The notes under the pieces: model-generated
Seen by the model: the letters and a program-made list of their open reading frames with translations, nothing else
Databases searched by the model: none
What the model was told of the DNA's origin: nothing
Program-made: the position numbers and the translations under genes
From: Raphanus sativus
Taxonomy: Eukaryota; Streptophyta; Magnoliopsida; Brassicales; Brassicaceae
Assembly: GCF_000801105.2 (NCBI RefSeq)
Contig: NC_079512.1
Span: forward strand, 38,271,848 to 38,335,847
Reading direction: 5' to 3'
DNA: 64,000 bases
In this document: positions 44,461-56,879 of the stretch, in pieces
How the letters are laid out: each line of letters opens with the position of its first letter
How positions within the stretch are numbered: position 1 is the first letter of the stretch

Positions 44461-44880
44461 GGAAGAAGAAGAAGAAGAAAAAGAAACAAATAAAGACACC
44501 ACAATAAGACTTGTCTTAACATGAGTCACACAAATAAGCAACTGGTTTACAGTAAAACAACCTTAAATTTAAAGTTAACTGATTAAATTTGTATTTTAGA
44601 TTGAGCTATGCAACCTAAGACTGATGAAGATATATCTATAAATTATATATTCACAAAGAGTTCATATAAATGGTCGTATTTCCTAATATTTATAGGAGTA
44701 TTCATATAATAACTACACAAATGACAAATCTAAAAATAATACTTTTTATTTTTAATTAAAAAAAAAACAAAATAATGAATCTATGCATGTAATTGGCTGC
44801 TGGTGCTGGGCATAAAAGTAAAATGGATCCCACACAGGAAAAGAAAAAAAAAAGCGGGGGAATAAAAACACAGCCTGTGT

Positions 44881-45057
44881 TAGAGCACCCCCATTAGAGG
44901 ATTTAGAGAAGGGGTCACACGTTTTTCGAAAAAAAAAAATAATATAATAATCAAAGAGTGAAGAACTTGGGAGAGAGAAGTTCACCGCAGTGAACCCGAG
45001 TCTTCACTATTCTGCGGGTCCCACGCCACGTGGCGGCCCGCGATAGGTCCGATTATT
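44881..45057. repeat. Left part of an interspersed repeat cut by the assembly gap
   Basis: The segment starts GAGCACCCCCATTAGAGGAT, a phrase that looks like the end of an interspersed DNA transposon or MITE common in Brassicaceae. It runs into the N gap. It contains the 12-bp perfect palindrome CGCCACGTGGCG (45024-45035), which has a G-box core. The other end is not visible, so the class is uncertain. Confidence 0.4.
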
Positions 45058-45157
45058 NNNNNNNNNNNNNNNNNNNNNNNNNNNNNNNNNNNNNNNNNNN
45101 NNNNNNNNNNNNNNNNNNNNNNNNNNNNNNNNNNNNNNNNNNNNNNNNNNNNNNNNN
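45058..45157. other. Assembly gap of 100 N
   Basis: Exactly 100 undetermined bases, the conventional size for a scaffold gap of unknown length. It lies exactly where gene order changes from the XCP1 block to the GRP8 block. Confidence 0.99.
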
Positions 45158-45212
45158 GCAGCAGGAAGATTAACGTACCGATTTGGGGACAAAGCAAGTA
45201 ACAGTAGTAGTA
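45158..45212. repeat. 55-bp inverted copy of GRP8-like intron sequence
   Basis: The bases directly after the gap are the perfect reverse complement of 45649-45703 in the GRP8-like intron (for example CCGATTTGGGGACAAAGC here, GCTTTGTCCCCAAATCGG there). The copy starts at the very first base after the N's, so it may extend into the gap. Confidence 0.95.
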
Positions 45213-45326
45213 TCATCCACTAACCATTTTAACCGCACATCCTACTAATCATAGTTAAAGCTCACAATCTTTCTTTCGGCAGCCCTAGAAAATATGTTAA
45301 CCCTAGTTACTACGTCATCTCCTCCT

Positions 45327-45334
45327 CTATAAAT
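45327..45334 (+). promoter_or_regulatory. TATA box of the GRP8-like gene
   Basis: CTATAAAT lies 75-82 bases upstream of the start codon at 45409, in a suitable position for a core promoter. Confidence 0.6.
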
Positions 45335-45408
45335 GAAGGCTGCGTCTTATCATCTCAAATCACAAGTCTCTTTCTCACCCATCCTCCTTTTTTTATTTAG
45401 AAAAAAAC

Positions 45409-46214
45409 ATGTCTGCAGAAGTAGAGTACCGGTGCTTCGTGGGAGGCCTAGCATGGGCCACCGGAGATCAGGAGCTAGAGAGGACGTTCTCACAGTTCGG
45501 CGAAGTTATCGATTCTAAGGTCCGTTACACGAACGAACGAGAGATCGGATCCCGGAGCGGATGAATCCGATGGTTCTGATCCTCGACGGATCTGATTCCG
45601 ATCTGTGTTTCTCTGTCTGTTACTTGATTCGATTACTATGTTCTTTGTTACTACTACTGTTACTTGCTTTGTCCCCAAATCGGTACGTTAATCTTCCTGC
45701 TGCTGCTTTTATCAGCCCGGAGAACGTTCGATTTCTTCTTTGTTTTACATATTCGCTTTTTCTTCTTCTTCTTCTTCTTAAGCTAATTGTTTTTTTTGCT
45801 GATTATTGTTTTGATTGACAGATCATTAACGATCGTGAGACTGGAAGATCAAGGGGATTCGGATTCGTTACCTTCAAGGATGAGAAATCCATGAGGGATG
45901 CTATCGAGGAGATGAACGGAAAGGAGCTTGACGGCCGTACCATTACCGTCAACGAGGCTCAGTCTAGAGGAAGCGGCGGTGGTGGAGGCCGTGGTGGTGG
46001 CGGATACGGAGGCCGCGGTGGAGGTGGATACGGTGGAGGAGGCGGTGGATATGGTGACAGACGTAGCGGAGGTTACGGATCTGGTGGTGGTGGAGGTCGT
46101 GGATACGGTGGTGGTGGTGGCGGCTACGGTGGTGGTGGCAGACGTGATGGAGGTGGTTACGGAGGTGGTGATGGTGCTTACGGAGGAAGCGGCGGAGGTG
46201 GTGGTGGCTGGTAA
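45409..46214 (+). CDS. GRP8: Glycine-rich RNA-binding protein (GRP8/CCR1-like)
   Basis: A small nuclear/cytoplasmic RNA-binding protein of the circadian and cold-responsive GRP7/GRP8 pair. Exon 1 (45409-45519) encodes [20 protein letters not shown], with RNP2 as CFVGGL. Exon 2 (45822-46214) starts [20 protein letters not shown], with RNP1 as RGFGFVTF. The RNA recognition motif covers residues 1-85. A Gly/Tyr/Arg-rich low-complexity tail follows and ends GGGGGGW. Length is about 168 residues, as expected. In Arabidopsis this family regulates itself through a cryptic splice site in this intron; the intron here (302 bp) contains GGTACGTTA near 45682, a possible site. The neighbours favour GRP8 (At4g39260) over GRP7. 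Confidence 0.92.
45649..45703. repeat. Intron copy of the 55-bp inverted repeat
   Basis: Partner of 45158-45212, at 100 percent identity in reverse orientation. It lies inside the GRP8-like intron. Confidence 0.95.
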
Positions 46215-48762
46215 TCAACCATTATGGCGTTGTTGTCTGCTTCTCTCTGTTTTCGCTTTAGATTTGGTTCCGTCTGGTTTGGTTTGGTTCTTGTTCACTT
46301 TTTTGCTGTAACAGATCGTTTATGTCTTGTTTGCCTTAAACGAAATGTTAATTCGCATGTTCACTAAATGATAAGTTTCCTTTGATTTGCATCGCTATTA
46401 TCTGCCCATTTATATATTTAAGCTTATTTAAAAAAAAATTAAACTAGAAAAGGGTATTATTATTCACCAACACTTCCTGCTTAATCTTTATTTAAGATGC
46501 TGATCATTATTGCGTTTTACTAATAGATAAAGATGATTTGAGTTGTTAGTCCAGATCTCATCTCTTTGATTTGATGATATTCTCCGAATATTCTCTTTCC
46601 GACTTTTATGTTGTTTATAATTTTCTTCAATGTCGACATATGTTCACAAGGAAAGATATCTTCAATTATTTGAAATTGAAATACATATTCCAACATTCCC
46701 AAAAAGGTTGTTTTCACTATGTGTGTGTCACTCATGGCAATACGTGAAGGAACATCCATGAAATGATCCTGCGTAGATATAAACTTTTTTAACAAAACCA
46801 CATTATTTTAAGCTGTATGTCTATCATATCTTTGCTCTTGTATAATAAACTATTCAGAGCTTTTTTTTATAGAAAAAAAACTATTCAAAGAGTTCAAACA
46901 TAATGCAGAGTTACTCTTTTCCTTTTTTTCAAAAGAGTGCAGATTCGCCAACTTTTTATGATCAAAGATTTAAAACATTTTCTTCAAATGAGTAAAAGTT
47001 CTTAGAGTTTTATGTGCTAAGGATCAGGCATCCATCACTACAAAACATCCTAATTGAGCTACAACAAATAGCTTAAGTCTACAAGGGAAGGAAAGGTTAC
47101 ATCAGGATTCGTTCGTCTAGTTGCAGAAGGACCAACCACTTTGGTAAGGAATGTACTATATCACTTAGTCTTCGCAAGAAAATGCTTACCCTTTCCTTTC
47201 TTTCTTTTTTTCCTACATATTCTTGGAAAGCTACTGTGATAATAATCTGCACAAAGTCATCACTGTCTACAGGCAACGTGTTTAAAGTATGGCCGTGTTA
47301 TATTCATATATAAGAAGATTAATGCAAGTTGAAGCCCGAGAGATATGGAATAAAATCCAATAGATCTTTACTCAAATGTAACTTTTCATATATCACCAAA
47401 GTGGAGATGCAAGAGTATCCTTCCATATTGAGTAAGAACCAGTTCATCCAGATGTTTCTGAAAAAGATTCACTGTACAGCTAAGGAGATTCCCCCAAAGC
47501 TCAAAGCTCAAAGTAAAGTACTGTACTGTTAGTGGGGATATATGTAATTACTACCATTTTAAAACACCTCTGGCTCTAAGGTAAAGAAGAAGAAAAACGA
47601 TGATGAGAATCTATATACTGTGAATGGGCTACTTGCAGTCAGAATCCCACAAGCAACTTGCAGCCTATATATATATCTCTGGGATATATTATGCACCCAC
47701 CAGCCTCATGATTAAGATTCTTTTGTCTGTTTTGAACCTTTCTTTCTTGTAAAGTAAGTTTTATACTACTATTTCCAAAAACTAATCTCTTCATCTCTCA
47801 CAATCAAGATTCAGGAGTAATATTTATAACTAGGAGTAGCACAAATGCAAGTATCTCTTAAATGAGTGGATATACAAAGAAGTGACATGTAAAAGTAATT
47901 AACAGTAATAGCAACACAAGTTTTCAAAATTCCACCAAGAAAAATGACTGTTTAACCAACTGAAGACCAAAAATGCAAATGAATGACCAAGAAAGAAGCA
48001 TAATTGGTAAACTTCCAAAATAGAGTTGACCCTTTTTTCACACCATTGTACGGACATGTTGGTTTGATGTAGCTTGAGATAAATGACCAAGGAAAATCAT
48101 AGTTGGCAATCAATAATTAAGTTTGATCCCCCAACTCTCCTGCAAGGACTTTAAAATTCAGAAGAACCTATTACTAACGGTGTCTGTGTGTGTGTGTACA
48201 TATGAAATTAATGTGATCTGCAAAGTGTTTTTACTGTTCTTAGTCAAAGAAATAACAGAGAATTTTCCCCCGGAGGACAGAGTTTTCCACAAAGTAGATG
48301 AATACTGACATATAATTTACTAACTTCCCAACCTCAATCTAGAACATAGCTCATCTCTAACTCATTTGACATGGTAAACATAGTAATCACAATTCACAAC
48401 AGTCAAGTACATCAAATCTTCCTGCCTAGCTTCAAACTCAAAACGTATTAAGGAGAAAGAATTTAGAAACAACATATTAGTGGCTAGTTCAGGATCTTTT
48501 AGATACCGATCTCCACAATATTGGCTGATATTCTCTTTTTTTTTTGTTCCTGGTCGCTTGGCAATTCCTGTGGAGATATGGACTTTAAATTCTCTTCAAA
48601 ATTTCACAAGATATTTGTTTTAACAACTGGAACTACCCAAACTCACCTTACATCTTCTCCTTTATAAAGAGGACGCCTTCTGAAGCATAAGTTCACATAT
48701 CATCCTCTGGACTTGTAATCTTCCCATCCATATAAAAACACAAAAGAAAAATCTCAATCACA
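46215..48762. other. Intergenic region between GRP8-like and RADIALIS-like genes
   Basis: About 2.5 kb of AT-rich sequence. The first 200 bases are the 3' UTR of the GRP8-like gene. The last 400 include the RADIALIS-like promoter with TATAAA at 48663. A (GT)n run sits at 48183-48198. A minus-strand open frame at 46520-46801 has no recognisable domain and is not supported as a gene. Confidence 0.45.
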
Positions 48763-49011
48763 ATGGCATCAAGCTCAGTGTCTTCTCACAGCTCGGGTTC
48801 GTGGACCGCTAAGGAGAACAAAGCCTTTGAGCAGGCTCTAGCAACTTATGACCAGGATACCCCTAACCGATGGCAAAATGTTGCACAAGTTGTTGGTGGA
48901 AAAACAACAGAAGAGGTAAAGAGACACTACGAACTCCTTGTACAAGATATCAACAGCATAGAGAACGGCCTTGTCCCGTTCCCAAACTACAACGCCAATG
49001 GCAGAGGCTGA
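48763..49011 (+). CDS. RL1: RADIALIS-like SANT/MYB protein, C-terminus shifted
   Basis: A single-repeat SANT/MYB protein of the RADIALIS-like (RSM) group, which competes with larger MYB partners. The 82-residue frame contains [40 protein letters not shown] and [15 protein letters not shown], with the helix-spacing tryptophans in place, and ends NANGRG. In RL1 I recall a longer tail (NGRLSQEEKRMRN-like). Here two extra bases near 49003 shift the frame to a stop. The old tail is still readable in another frame (RLIQEEKR, then after a GT-AG intron at 49028-49165 MRNTRLQ, to a stop at 49193). The SANT domain is unaffected, so the protein is probably functional. Neighbours match At4g39250. Confidence 0.85.
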   Translation: MASSSVSSHSSGSWTAKENKAFEQALATYDQDTPNRWQNVAQVVGGKTTEEVKRHYELLVQDINSIENGLVPFPNYNANGRG

Positions 49012-49195
49012 TTCAGGAAGAAAAGAGGTATCTATTGCCCTACTTTTTTGACGTTTATATAGCAAAACATGCGAAAAGAAAGCTACCAAAGTTAATTTTG
49101 ATAATCTAAGTTTAAGATACATATGTAGAGAGATTATATAATCAAACTACTCTCCTTCTGTGTAGGATGAGAAATACGAGGCTGCAGTGCAGTGA

Positions 49196-49788
49196 ATATA
49201 GAAAACAAACTAGGAGGATACAGTGATCGATCCTTCTCCCCTCAATCATTCATGTCAATGTCCAACTGTTGTTTACTTTCCTTTTGTTTCCCTCAAAAGC
49301 TTTGGCGCTGCCAAATCAAAACATTCAAGCTGTGTAAGGTTTATTTTGTAACGAAATGTCAACTTCAAGATGAATCAATCTCTTTATTATTGCGGAAACT
49401 TAAAAGAAGAAAATACTGTACTGGAGAGAATTTTGGTCACGTACGAGGAAAAATCTACCACATGGAGGGAAATTAGATAGGTTCCAAAAAGAAGGCAATT
49501 AAAAGATAACTCTATTAACACATTTTTATAAATATTATTAGGCCCCTTGTTTAATCCGGCTTTATCATCATTGCTAATCCTATTCAAGATTAATTTATGT
49601 TTAAGATTATTGATGCAAAACCAAACCGGAACTCTGTTCGTTACTTATCGTGACAATCAAATTTAGTAGTCTCAACGCATTTTTTTTCTTTCTTTATAAG
49701 GGAATTAAAAACAAAATTCTAACGAGTTCCTGAAGAGGAGGAGACAACAAAAACAAAAGGCCAAAGCTGGTATCACAAACAAAACATA
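49196..49788. other. Intergenic region between RL1-like and RPS25 genes
   Basis: 3' UTRs of two convergent genes and spacer. No gene is recognised. Confidence 0.4.
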
Positions 49789-50566
<778 letters not shown>

Positions 50567-50650
50567 TTTGACTTTGGACGGAGGAGCGAACGTCGATTAG
50601 AGAAGCTGAAAGATGAGTGGGAGGAGGCTACGTACCGGTATATAAACGAA

Positions 50651-50723
50651 TTAGGGTTTGGTCTCCGTTATAATCTCTACGATTTCAACTTAATCGATAC
50701 GGGCCGTTATTATAAAAAGCCCA
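50651..50723 (-). promoter_or_regulatory. Telo-box and site II-like elements upstream of RPS25
   Basis: On the minus strand AAACCCTAA (telo-box) lies at 50659-50651 and TGGGCT (site II-like) at 50723-50718. This pair is typical of plant ribosomal-protein promoters active in dividing cells. The elements lie 85-157 bases upstream of the RPS25 start codon. Confidence 0.65.
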
Positions 50724-51229
50724 TTTATTTCAAACTGAGGCCTACATAAGTTTTAAGTTGTTGTACATTTCCATCCTTAGTGAGTGACACGTGCCTAGCT
50801 CAGATCCATCTTAAAAACTACTCATTGTGTCCTGTCTCTTCCACTTACCAAATCTGAAATCTATTTGCAGATCAATCCAATCTCTTTCTGGCTTTTGTGC
50901 TCCACGAACACTTTGTAAGTCTCTGTTTTCCTCTTCTTCATTATTAATTAATGTACAGCGCCCCCCAGCTTCTCGAGTCTATAGTTTCTTTCACATCGCA
51001 AAGTTAAAAAGGTTTCCAATTCGATTTTCATTTACTGAATTACTCACAATTTTTTCTTCTTCTAAGATCTGTAATAAAATTTGAATCATGATATATATAT
51101 TACCTTTTCTTTTGTTTCGCATTTCCACAAGCGCTCGCTGCTTATTGAATCTCAGAACCAACAGTTTTTACGTTTTCGTGTATGCTTCCTTCCTTCCTTG
51201 CTTCTTTTTTAAGATAGAGAGAGGAGGGA
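50724..51229. other. Divergent promoter region between RPS25 and the DnaJ gene
   Basis: A T-rich spacer shared by two divergent genes. The last 200 bases are presumably the 5' leader of the DnaJ gene. A short intron in the leader is possible but not assigned. Confidence 0.4.
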
Positions 51230-53176
51230 ATGGTGAAGGAGAGTGAATATTACGACGTCTTAGGTGTCAAGACTGATGCCTCAGCTGCTGACATTAAGAA
51301 AGCTTATTATATCAAAGTAAGTAATAATACTCCTCTTCCTCTCCTCTTGTTTGCTATGTTATCATTTCTAAGTAGTTTTTAGGTAACACATCATAAAGAG
51401 ATTCCTAGATTTGATAATAGAAACACTATGTCGATATCAGATCATATTAAAAAAAAAAAAAAAGAATTCCAAATTTAGAAGCTTTTGGTTTTCGGGATTG
51501 ATAAGATCAATTTCTTTTCTTTTTTGGCAGGCAAGGCAAGTTCATCCAGACAAGAACCCTAATGATCCTCAAGCTGCTAAAAACTTTCAGGTGAGAGACT
51601 CTAATCATCTGAGACAAAAAAAAATGCTATCTTATTTAAGTTTGCTTCACTTTACTCGGATACTTACGAGACTGCTCCATGTGGTGTGAATGAAGACACT
51701 AGGTGAAGCTTACCAGGTTCTTAGCGATCCCGAGAAGCGAACTGCTTATGATAAATTTGGCAAAGACGGCGTTCAACAGTATGTTTCTTTTCCACTCTTA
51801 TCAACAACCTTTTGCTTCTTGTCACTCACCTCTCTAAAAGCGAAATTCATGCCATCATATTAGAATGTGACTCATGTTAATGCTCACGTTGCTATTGCCT
51901 TGATATTTGTAATTTGTTGTGTCTTCTTTGCAGGGATGCAATGGTTGATCCTGCAGCTGTGTTTGGAATGCTCTTTGGCAGCGAGTTGTTTGAGGACTAT
52001 ATTGGCCAACTTGCTCTCGCTTCCATTGCATCCCTCGACGCTGAAGTAGAATCCCATGAGCCTGAGATTAGGAAAAAGTTGCTCCAAGACAAGATCAAAG
52101 TAAACTTGTTTTCCTTTTCACTCTTTTGAACTCTCTGTTTTCTTATGACCTGACCCTGATGGATGGTGTTTCATATGTGCAGGCGATGCAAAAGCAAAGG
52201 GAAGACAAGCTTGTCACTACACTGAAGAACAAACTCGAACCATTCGTGGAAGGACGAACCGATGATTTTGTGAATTGGGCTACCGCTGAGGCAAGGCGAC
52301 TCTCAACTGCTGGTAAATCAAATCCTCCTTTCTCTCTTAAGTTACTTACCGCTCCTCCAGTCAATGAAAGGGCACAAACTTTCAGGTTTTGGGGAAGCAA
52401 TGCTGCACACTGTGGGTTACATCTACACTAGAAAAGCTGCGAAAGAACTCGGGAAGGACAAACGTCTCATGAAAGTACCCTTCTTAGCTGAATGGGTGCG
52501 TGACAAAGGCCACCTCATCAAATCTCAAGTCATGGCTGCTTCTGGTAAGATAAATCCTTTTTAAGTTGAGAGTTTTCTTTGGCTTCCGGGTAAAACCAAA
52601 TAAAAGATCCTTTTCTTTTTGGTAGGTGCGGTTTCGTTACTGGTGTTGCAGGACGAAGTGAGCAAGCTGAACCAGGGAGAGAACAAAGAGGAGCATATTC
52701 AGAAGGCGATTGAAGCTAAAAAAGATGCAATGCTTCAGTCCCTTTGGCAAATCAACGTGCTTGACATCGAATCAACCTTATCTCGTGTCTGCCAAGCGGT
52801 ATCTTGATTTTGGGTCTCTACTACAATTTGTTGGTCCTCCTATTATTACATCGTATCATCATTCCATTGTCTCTTTCCCTCAGGTGCTTAAAGATCCGAG
52901 TGTTTCAAAAGATGTTCTTCGAATTAGAGCAAGAGGGTTGAGGAAGCTCGGAAACATTTTCCAGGTGACTCATTCATTAGCCCATTATAACTAACTAACT
53001 AACTTAACTAACAGTGAAAAAAGCGTTTATTCTCTCTAACGTATCAGACTGAAACACTCTACTACTGCCTCTTCTTACAGGGTTCTAAGAAACCATACTC
53101 TAGGGAAAATAGCTTGCGCCACGAAAATTCCGCCGTGAAACTTGACGCCGGAGATTCCTCGAAACCGGCGACTTAA
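51230..53176 (+). CDS. DnaJ-domain protein with X-domain (type III J-protein)
   Basis: A J-protein co-chaperone that stimulates Hsp70 ATPase. It starts [20 protein letters not shown] at 51230. The J domain covers residues 1-75: [20 protein letters not shown] holds the essential HPD motif, followed by [20 protein letters not shown]. The rest is the DnaJ-X region ([98 protein letters not shown]) and a polar tail ending SSKPAT. There is no Gly/Phe or zinc-finger region. Exons include 51230-51316, 51531-51590, 51696-51778 and one starting at 51934; several later introns complete it. Length is about 340 residues. By position it matches At4g39150. Confidence 0.9.
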
Positions 53177-54609
53177 AAGAAGAAAACCGAAGTTCGTATT
53201 TAATGTTAATGTGAAGTGATGGTTTCGTCTTTAAATTCCATTCCCTTTCTTTATTGAATCTGTTTACCTTCCGTGTTGGGTTTCACAAAACTCTGGGTCG
53301 CGTGTTCTGTAAGGTACTGTTATATATGGACATGGTTTTTTCGTGCTTTTTATAAGTTGGTCCCTCCAATATAATAAAATTTATACTTTGGAATATAGTT
53401 TTTTCGTGGTGTTGTTATTAAACGGCTCCATCTACCGACGTCACTAGGAAAAGTTGCCGGTTAAATATTCCTTCTCCCTCCTCCGTTTTTGTCTTTTAAT
53501 GTGACTTGGCACTACTCACCGTAAGTCACTTCAATTACGCCAACTCTGACGGTGTCGCAACACCCCAAGGCACTTAACCGGTCCGATCTATTATTTTTTC
53601 TTGACATAGCCAAACCGATTTATCTTGGTCCAATCTTGGTTACAAGGTGTTGTAGTACTTTTCAGTATGATAAAAAGTTTTTTTTTTTGGTTCACCTAGA
53701 AAATGATAAGGTATTAAGTGGTAGAATTTTATGAATAATAAATAGGTGCAGATTTGATGAAAATTAATACAAGTAGTGGGAGGTATATCGGTTTAGTTTG
53801 ATTTGGTTTATACTGTTTGGTACGGTTTGGGGGTATTTATATCAATACTACCGGAATCAAACTAACGGCGTGAAATAGAGCGTGAGAAAAGGAGACTCGT
53901 ATTCATCTCTTTCCCTCTCTATCTATATCTATACTAGAGAGAAGGAAGCAAACGCAAAGCAAAGCCCTGAGCATCATCGCAGTGCTAAACAGACAGACCG
54001 CTCTCTCTCTCTCTCTCTCTGTGTTTTCCCCCATATTTCATCTTCTAAGGCGGCGACTTTCAAGGACTCCCCGGGAACAGGTCCGCTCACTGGGACTCTC
54101 TCTCTCTCTCTCAGCAACTGTTTGATTGTTGTTTGGGAATCCTTTGTGTCTTTGATTTTAGGGGTTTTGGTTTGTATTTTTGGGTACTCGTCTTGCAGAT
54201 TTGTTTATGGCCTTAATATCGGATCTGTTTGATGCTAATTATATTCATTTTCAGTTACTTTTAATCGGATTTTCTTAGTGAAGAGAGTCATGGCATGAGT
54301 GATTCTGAAACACTTGTGGCAGTGGATATGATTCCTTTTCTAACTTTACCTTATTGATGATATATATATATTTATATTTTTGTCTTTCAACTGTTGCTTT
54401 GTATCATTTGATCCATGACTACTAGTAAGCTCTCTCAGAGATCTTATCATATGAGTCTCTGCTTGTATGTTATGCGTCCTGGACTTTGATTCTGATGCAT
54501 TTGATTGTGCTCTTGTTTTTTTTTTTTGAAGTTAAAAGGTTGTAGCAAGAAGCGGGATATTTTTTATTCGGACAAAGAATTGATTCCTAGCAGTTGCGCG
54601 AGTTCTGAA
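53177..54609. other. Intergenic region and RING-gene leader
   Basis: The first 220 bases are the 3' UTR of the DnaJ gene. From about 53880 on is the likely 5' leader of the RING gene, with CT microsatellites at 54000-54020 and near 54099-54112. A donor-like GTCCGCTC is not clear enough to place a leader intron. Short upstream open frames exist in the leader. Confidence 0.45.
54000..54020. repeat. (CT)n microsatellite in the RING-gene leader
   Basis: A run of CT dinucleotides, repeated in shorter form near 54099-54112. Common in plant 5' leaders. Confidence 0.8.
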
Positions 54610-56114
54610 ATGGGGAATGCGTGTTGTGTTGCTGCTCGTGACAAAATGGTCCTCCTCGTGCCTAATTCTGAGACTGATGAGAGGAGGAGAAGGCATTCTC
54701 CTACTTGGAGTTTCCGCTGGGATAATAATAGAGGCCGTGTTGCTGGTGAAGTCTCCTCCTCCTCCTCTCTCACTTGCTTTTCTGATGCTATTACCCGTAA
54801 CAATGATGCCTCTCAACTCAAATTTGAATCTCCTTTTCTTTCATCTCAACCCTCTCCTTTGGACAGCTTTCAGACACAGACATCATCGCAGAAATCTCCG
54901 GCCGCAGGTAATAAATCATTTTCAGCTTGTTAAAATGGCATGATGAGCAGAAATATATGTGGTGAGTCTATGTTTTCTTGATCGGATTTGTCTGTTTGCT
55001 TCTTCTATGCATCTGTCTTTGATCATAATAGCCTTTATTACATGAATTCTTGTGGCAGATCTATCTTTTCCAAATAATTCTTCCATGCATACACTCTTCC
55101 AGCAGGTAAACCGTGTTTCATCCCCACCTGATTTCTCCTACATCTTTGAAACCCTACCTTTGTTGATCCATAATAACCTCTCTTTCGCATCTCTATCTCT
55201 CTCTTACATAGAAAGAAAATGATTCAACACAACCTGTGGCACCTTCGTATCCATCTCCTTCACAGACATCTTCTTTCCCAGCATCACCACTTTCTCCCCA
55301 GAGCCACTTCCACCCTGCAAGCTCGTCCTCACTTAAACTGACTCAGCGCCCTCGTATATCAGAGCAAGTCACAGATACTCAAATCTACGGAATGAACTCA
55401 CTAAGTAGAAGCTCAGCGACTGAAGAGAGAGAGGGAACTCCTTTGAGATATGATTCTTCTCAGAGTGGACCATCTGAATGTTGGTCACTTCAACCCTTTT
55501 CTGAAGTCATGTCATCTTCTCGCACCAACGACCCTAATGACTGCTTTGCGCTTGATCGTGACAAGATAGACCATCATGGCAATCCAATCTCCAATCAGCA
55601 TCAGCGAACATGTGGTGCCTGCTCTAGACCCTTATCAGAGAAATCCTTGTGGAGCAGCCAAAAGATCTTCATGACCAATGAGCTCTCTGTGTCCGCTATT
55701 CTAGCATGTGGGCATGTCTATCATGGTGAATGTTTAGAGCAGATGACGTCGGAAATTGATAAATTCGACCCTTCCTGCCCTATCTGTACATTGGGCGAGA
55801 AGAAAACGGCGAAGCTGTCAGAGAAAGCGTTGAAAGTTGAGATGGATTTGAAAGATAGGCACAACAAAAGACTCAGAAACCGAGTTCTGGACAGTGGTTT
55901 TGATTGCGATGATTTTGTAATGTATGATCACAGACACATGGCAGCAGCAGCAGGAGACAAGGGCCCTGAACTGGTCTCGAGTTCAAGCGTCAAAGGTTAT
56001 TCCGCAAAGCCTTTCTTGGCTAGACATTTCTCTTTTGGATCCAGAGGTAACAGTAAAGAGAATCTTGCTGTCAAAAAGAAAGGCTTCTTCTGGACCAAAT
56101 CCAGCAAAATATGA
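54610..56114 (+). CDS. RING-type E3 ligase-like protein with N-myristoylation signal
   Basis: Three coding exons: 54610-54907, 55059-55105 and 55212-56114, giving about 416 residues. The start MGNACCVAARDK has glycine at position 2 and neighbouring cysteines, which predicts myristoylation plus palmitoylation and attachment to membranes. The middle is serine-rich and looks disordered. A RING-type zinc finger follows: CGACSRPL, a long insert, ACGHVYHGECLEQM and CPICTLGEKK, with the Cys/His spacing of a RING with a wide first loop. The end is basic and aromatic (KGFFWTKSSKI). It should act as a ubiquitin ligase; no substrate can be read from the sequence. By position it corresponds to At4g39140 (paralogue At2g21500). 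Confidence 0.88.
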
Positions 56115-56879
56115 ACTCGTAAGCTGCCTTCTCTCGCTCTGTATCTCTCAGACTCTAATCGGTTAATTGCACAACCTAAGAGATTGATTGTGGTGGTTGT
56201 TTCAGGTTCTGCGTTGCTCTCTACTGTCTCAAGCATAAAACTCGAGACAGACGGACACGGTACCATTTAATTAAGACCTGCTATTTGTTGTTACACACTC
56301 ACTCATCATTGGCTTTTCTTTTATTGGTATTTGCTAAATTTTCACACATGTAAAGTCACAACTTTAGAATACATCGTTAGGGATAGTCAGAACATTGAGA
56401 TCCTTATTCAATTCATCTATAAATTATTCTGGTTGTGCATAGATCAGAATGGACTCAGGGCTCTGAAGACAAGCGATTGGGTATGGCTTGTATTACATCT
56501 ATCAGCTTGATCTCGATCAAACTATTTCACTGTAGATATTAATTTGTTTCTCCTTTGAGATATTATGGTGAGTGGCAAACAAATAAGCTTATAATTTACG
56601 GTGATATGCATCATGTAAAGTTGTGTTCAAACACCAATTCGAGATCATATAAAAATTTGTGCACTAGAAAATGATTTAAGTCGGGATGAGTAGGTTCGTA
56701 TAAGAACACACATGTGTGCGTACGAGGCAATAGCCTACGCATCTTCGTTCGCTATATTGCAGCACGTGTCCCGACCATGCACATGAATACATACATATAC
56801 ATAACGCTTCCTTCAAACATGCATATGTCTATGCAAGCAACGTTTTGATTGAGAGTTGAGAAGAATCTTGTTAGTTAGA
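56115..56879. other. Intergenic region between the RING and dehydrin-like genes
   Basis: 3' UTR of the RING gene, then about 500 bases upstream of the dehydrin-like gene. The ACACGTGTCC (56764) and TGTGCGTACGAGG stretches include an ACGTG core (ABRE-like). That would suit a stress-induced LEA gene, but this is inference. Confidence 0.4.

Noticed and set aside
45964..46218. His-rich minus-strand frame
   Set aside because: Mirror of the glycine-rich repeat of the GRP8-like gene.
46520..46801. 93-codon minus-strand frame
   Set aside because: No recognisable motif, AT-rich surroundings, no splice or promoter support.
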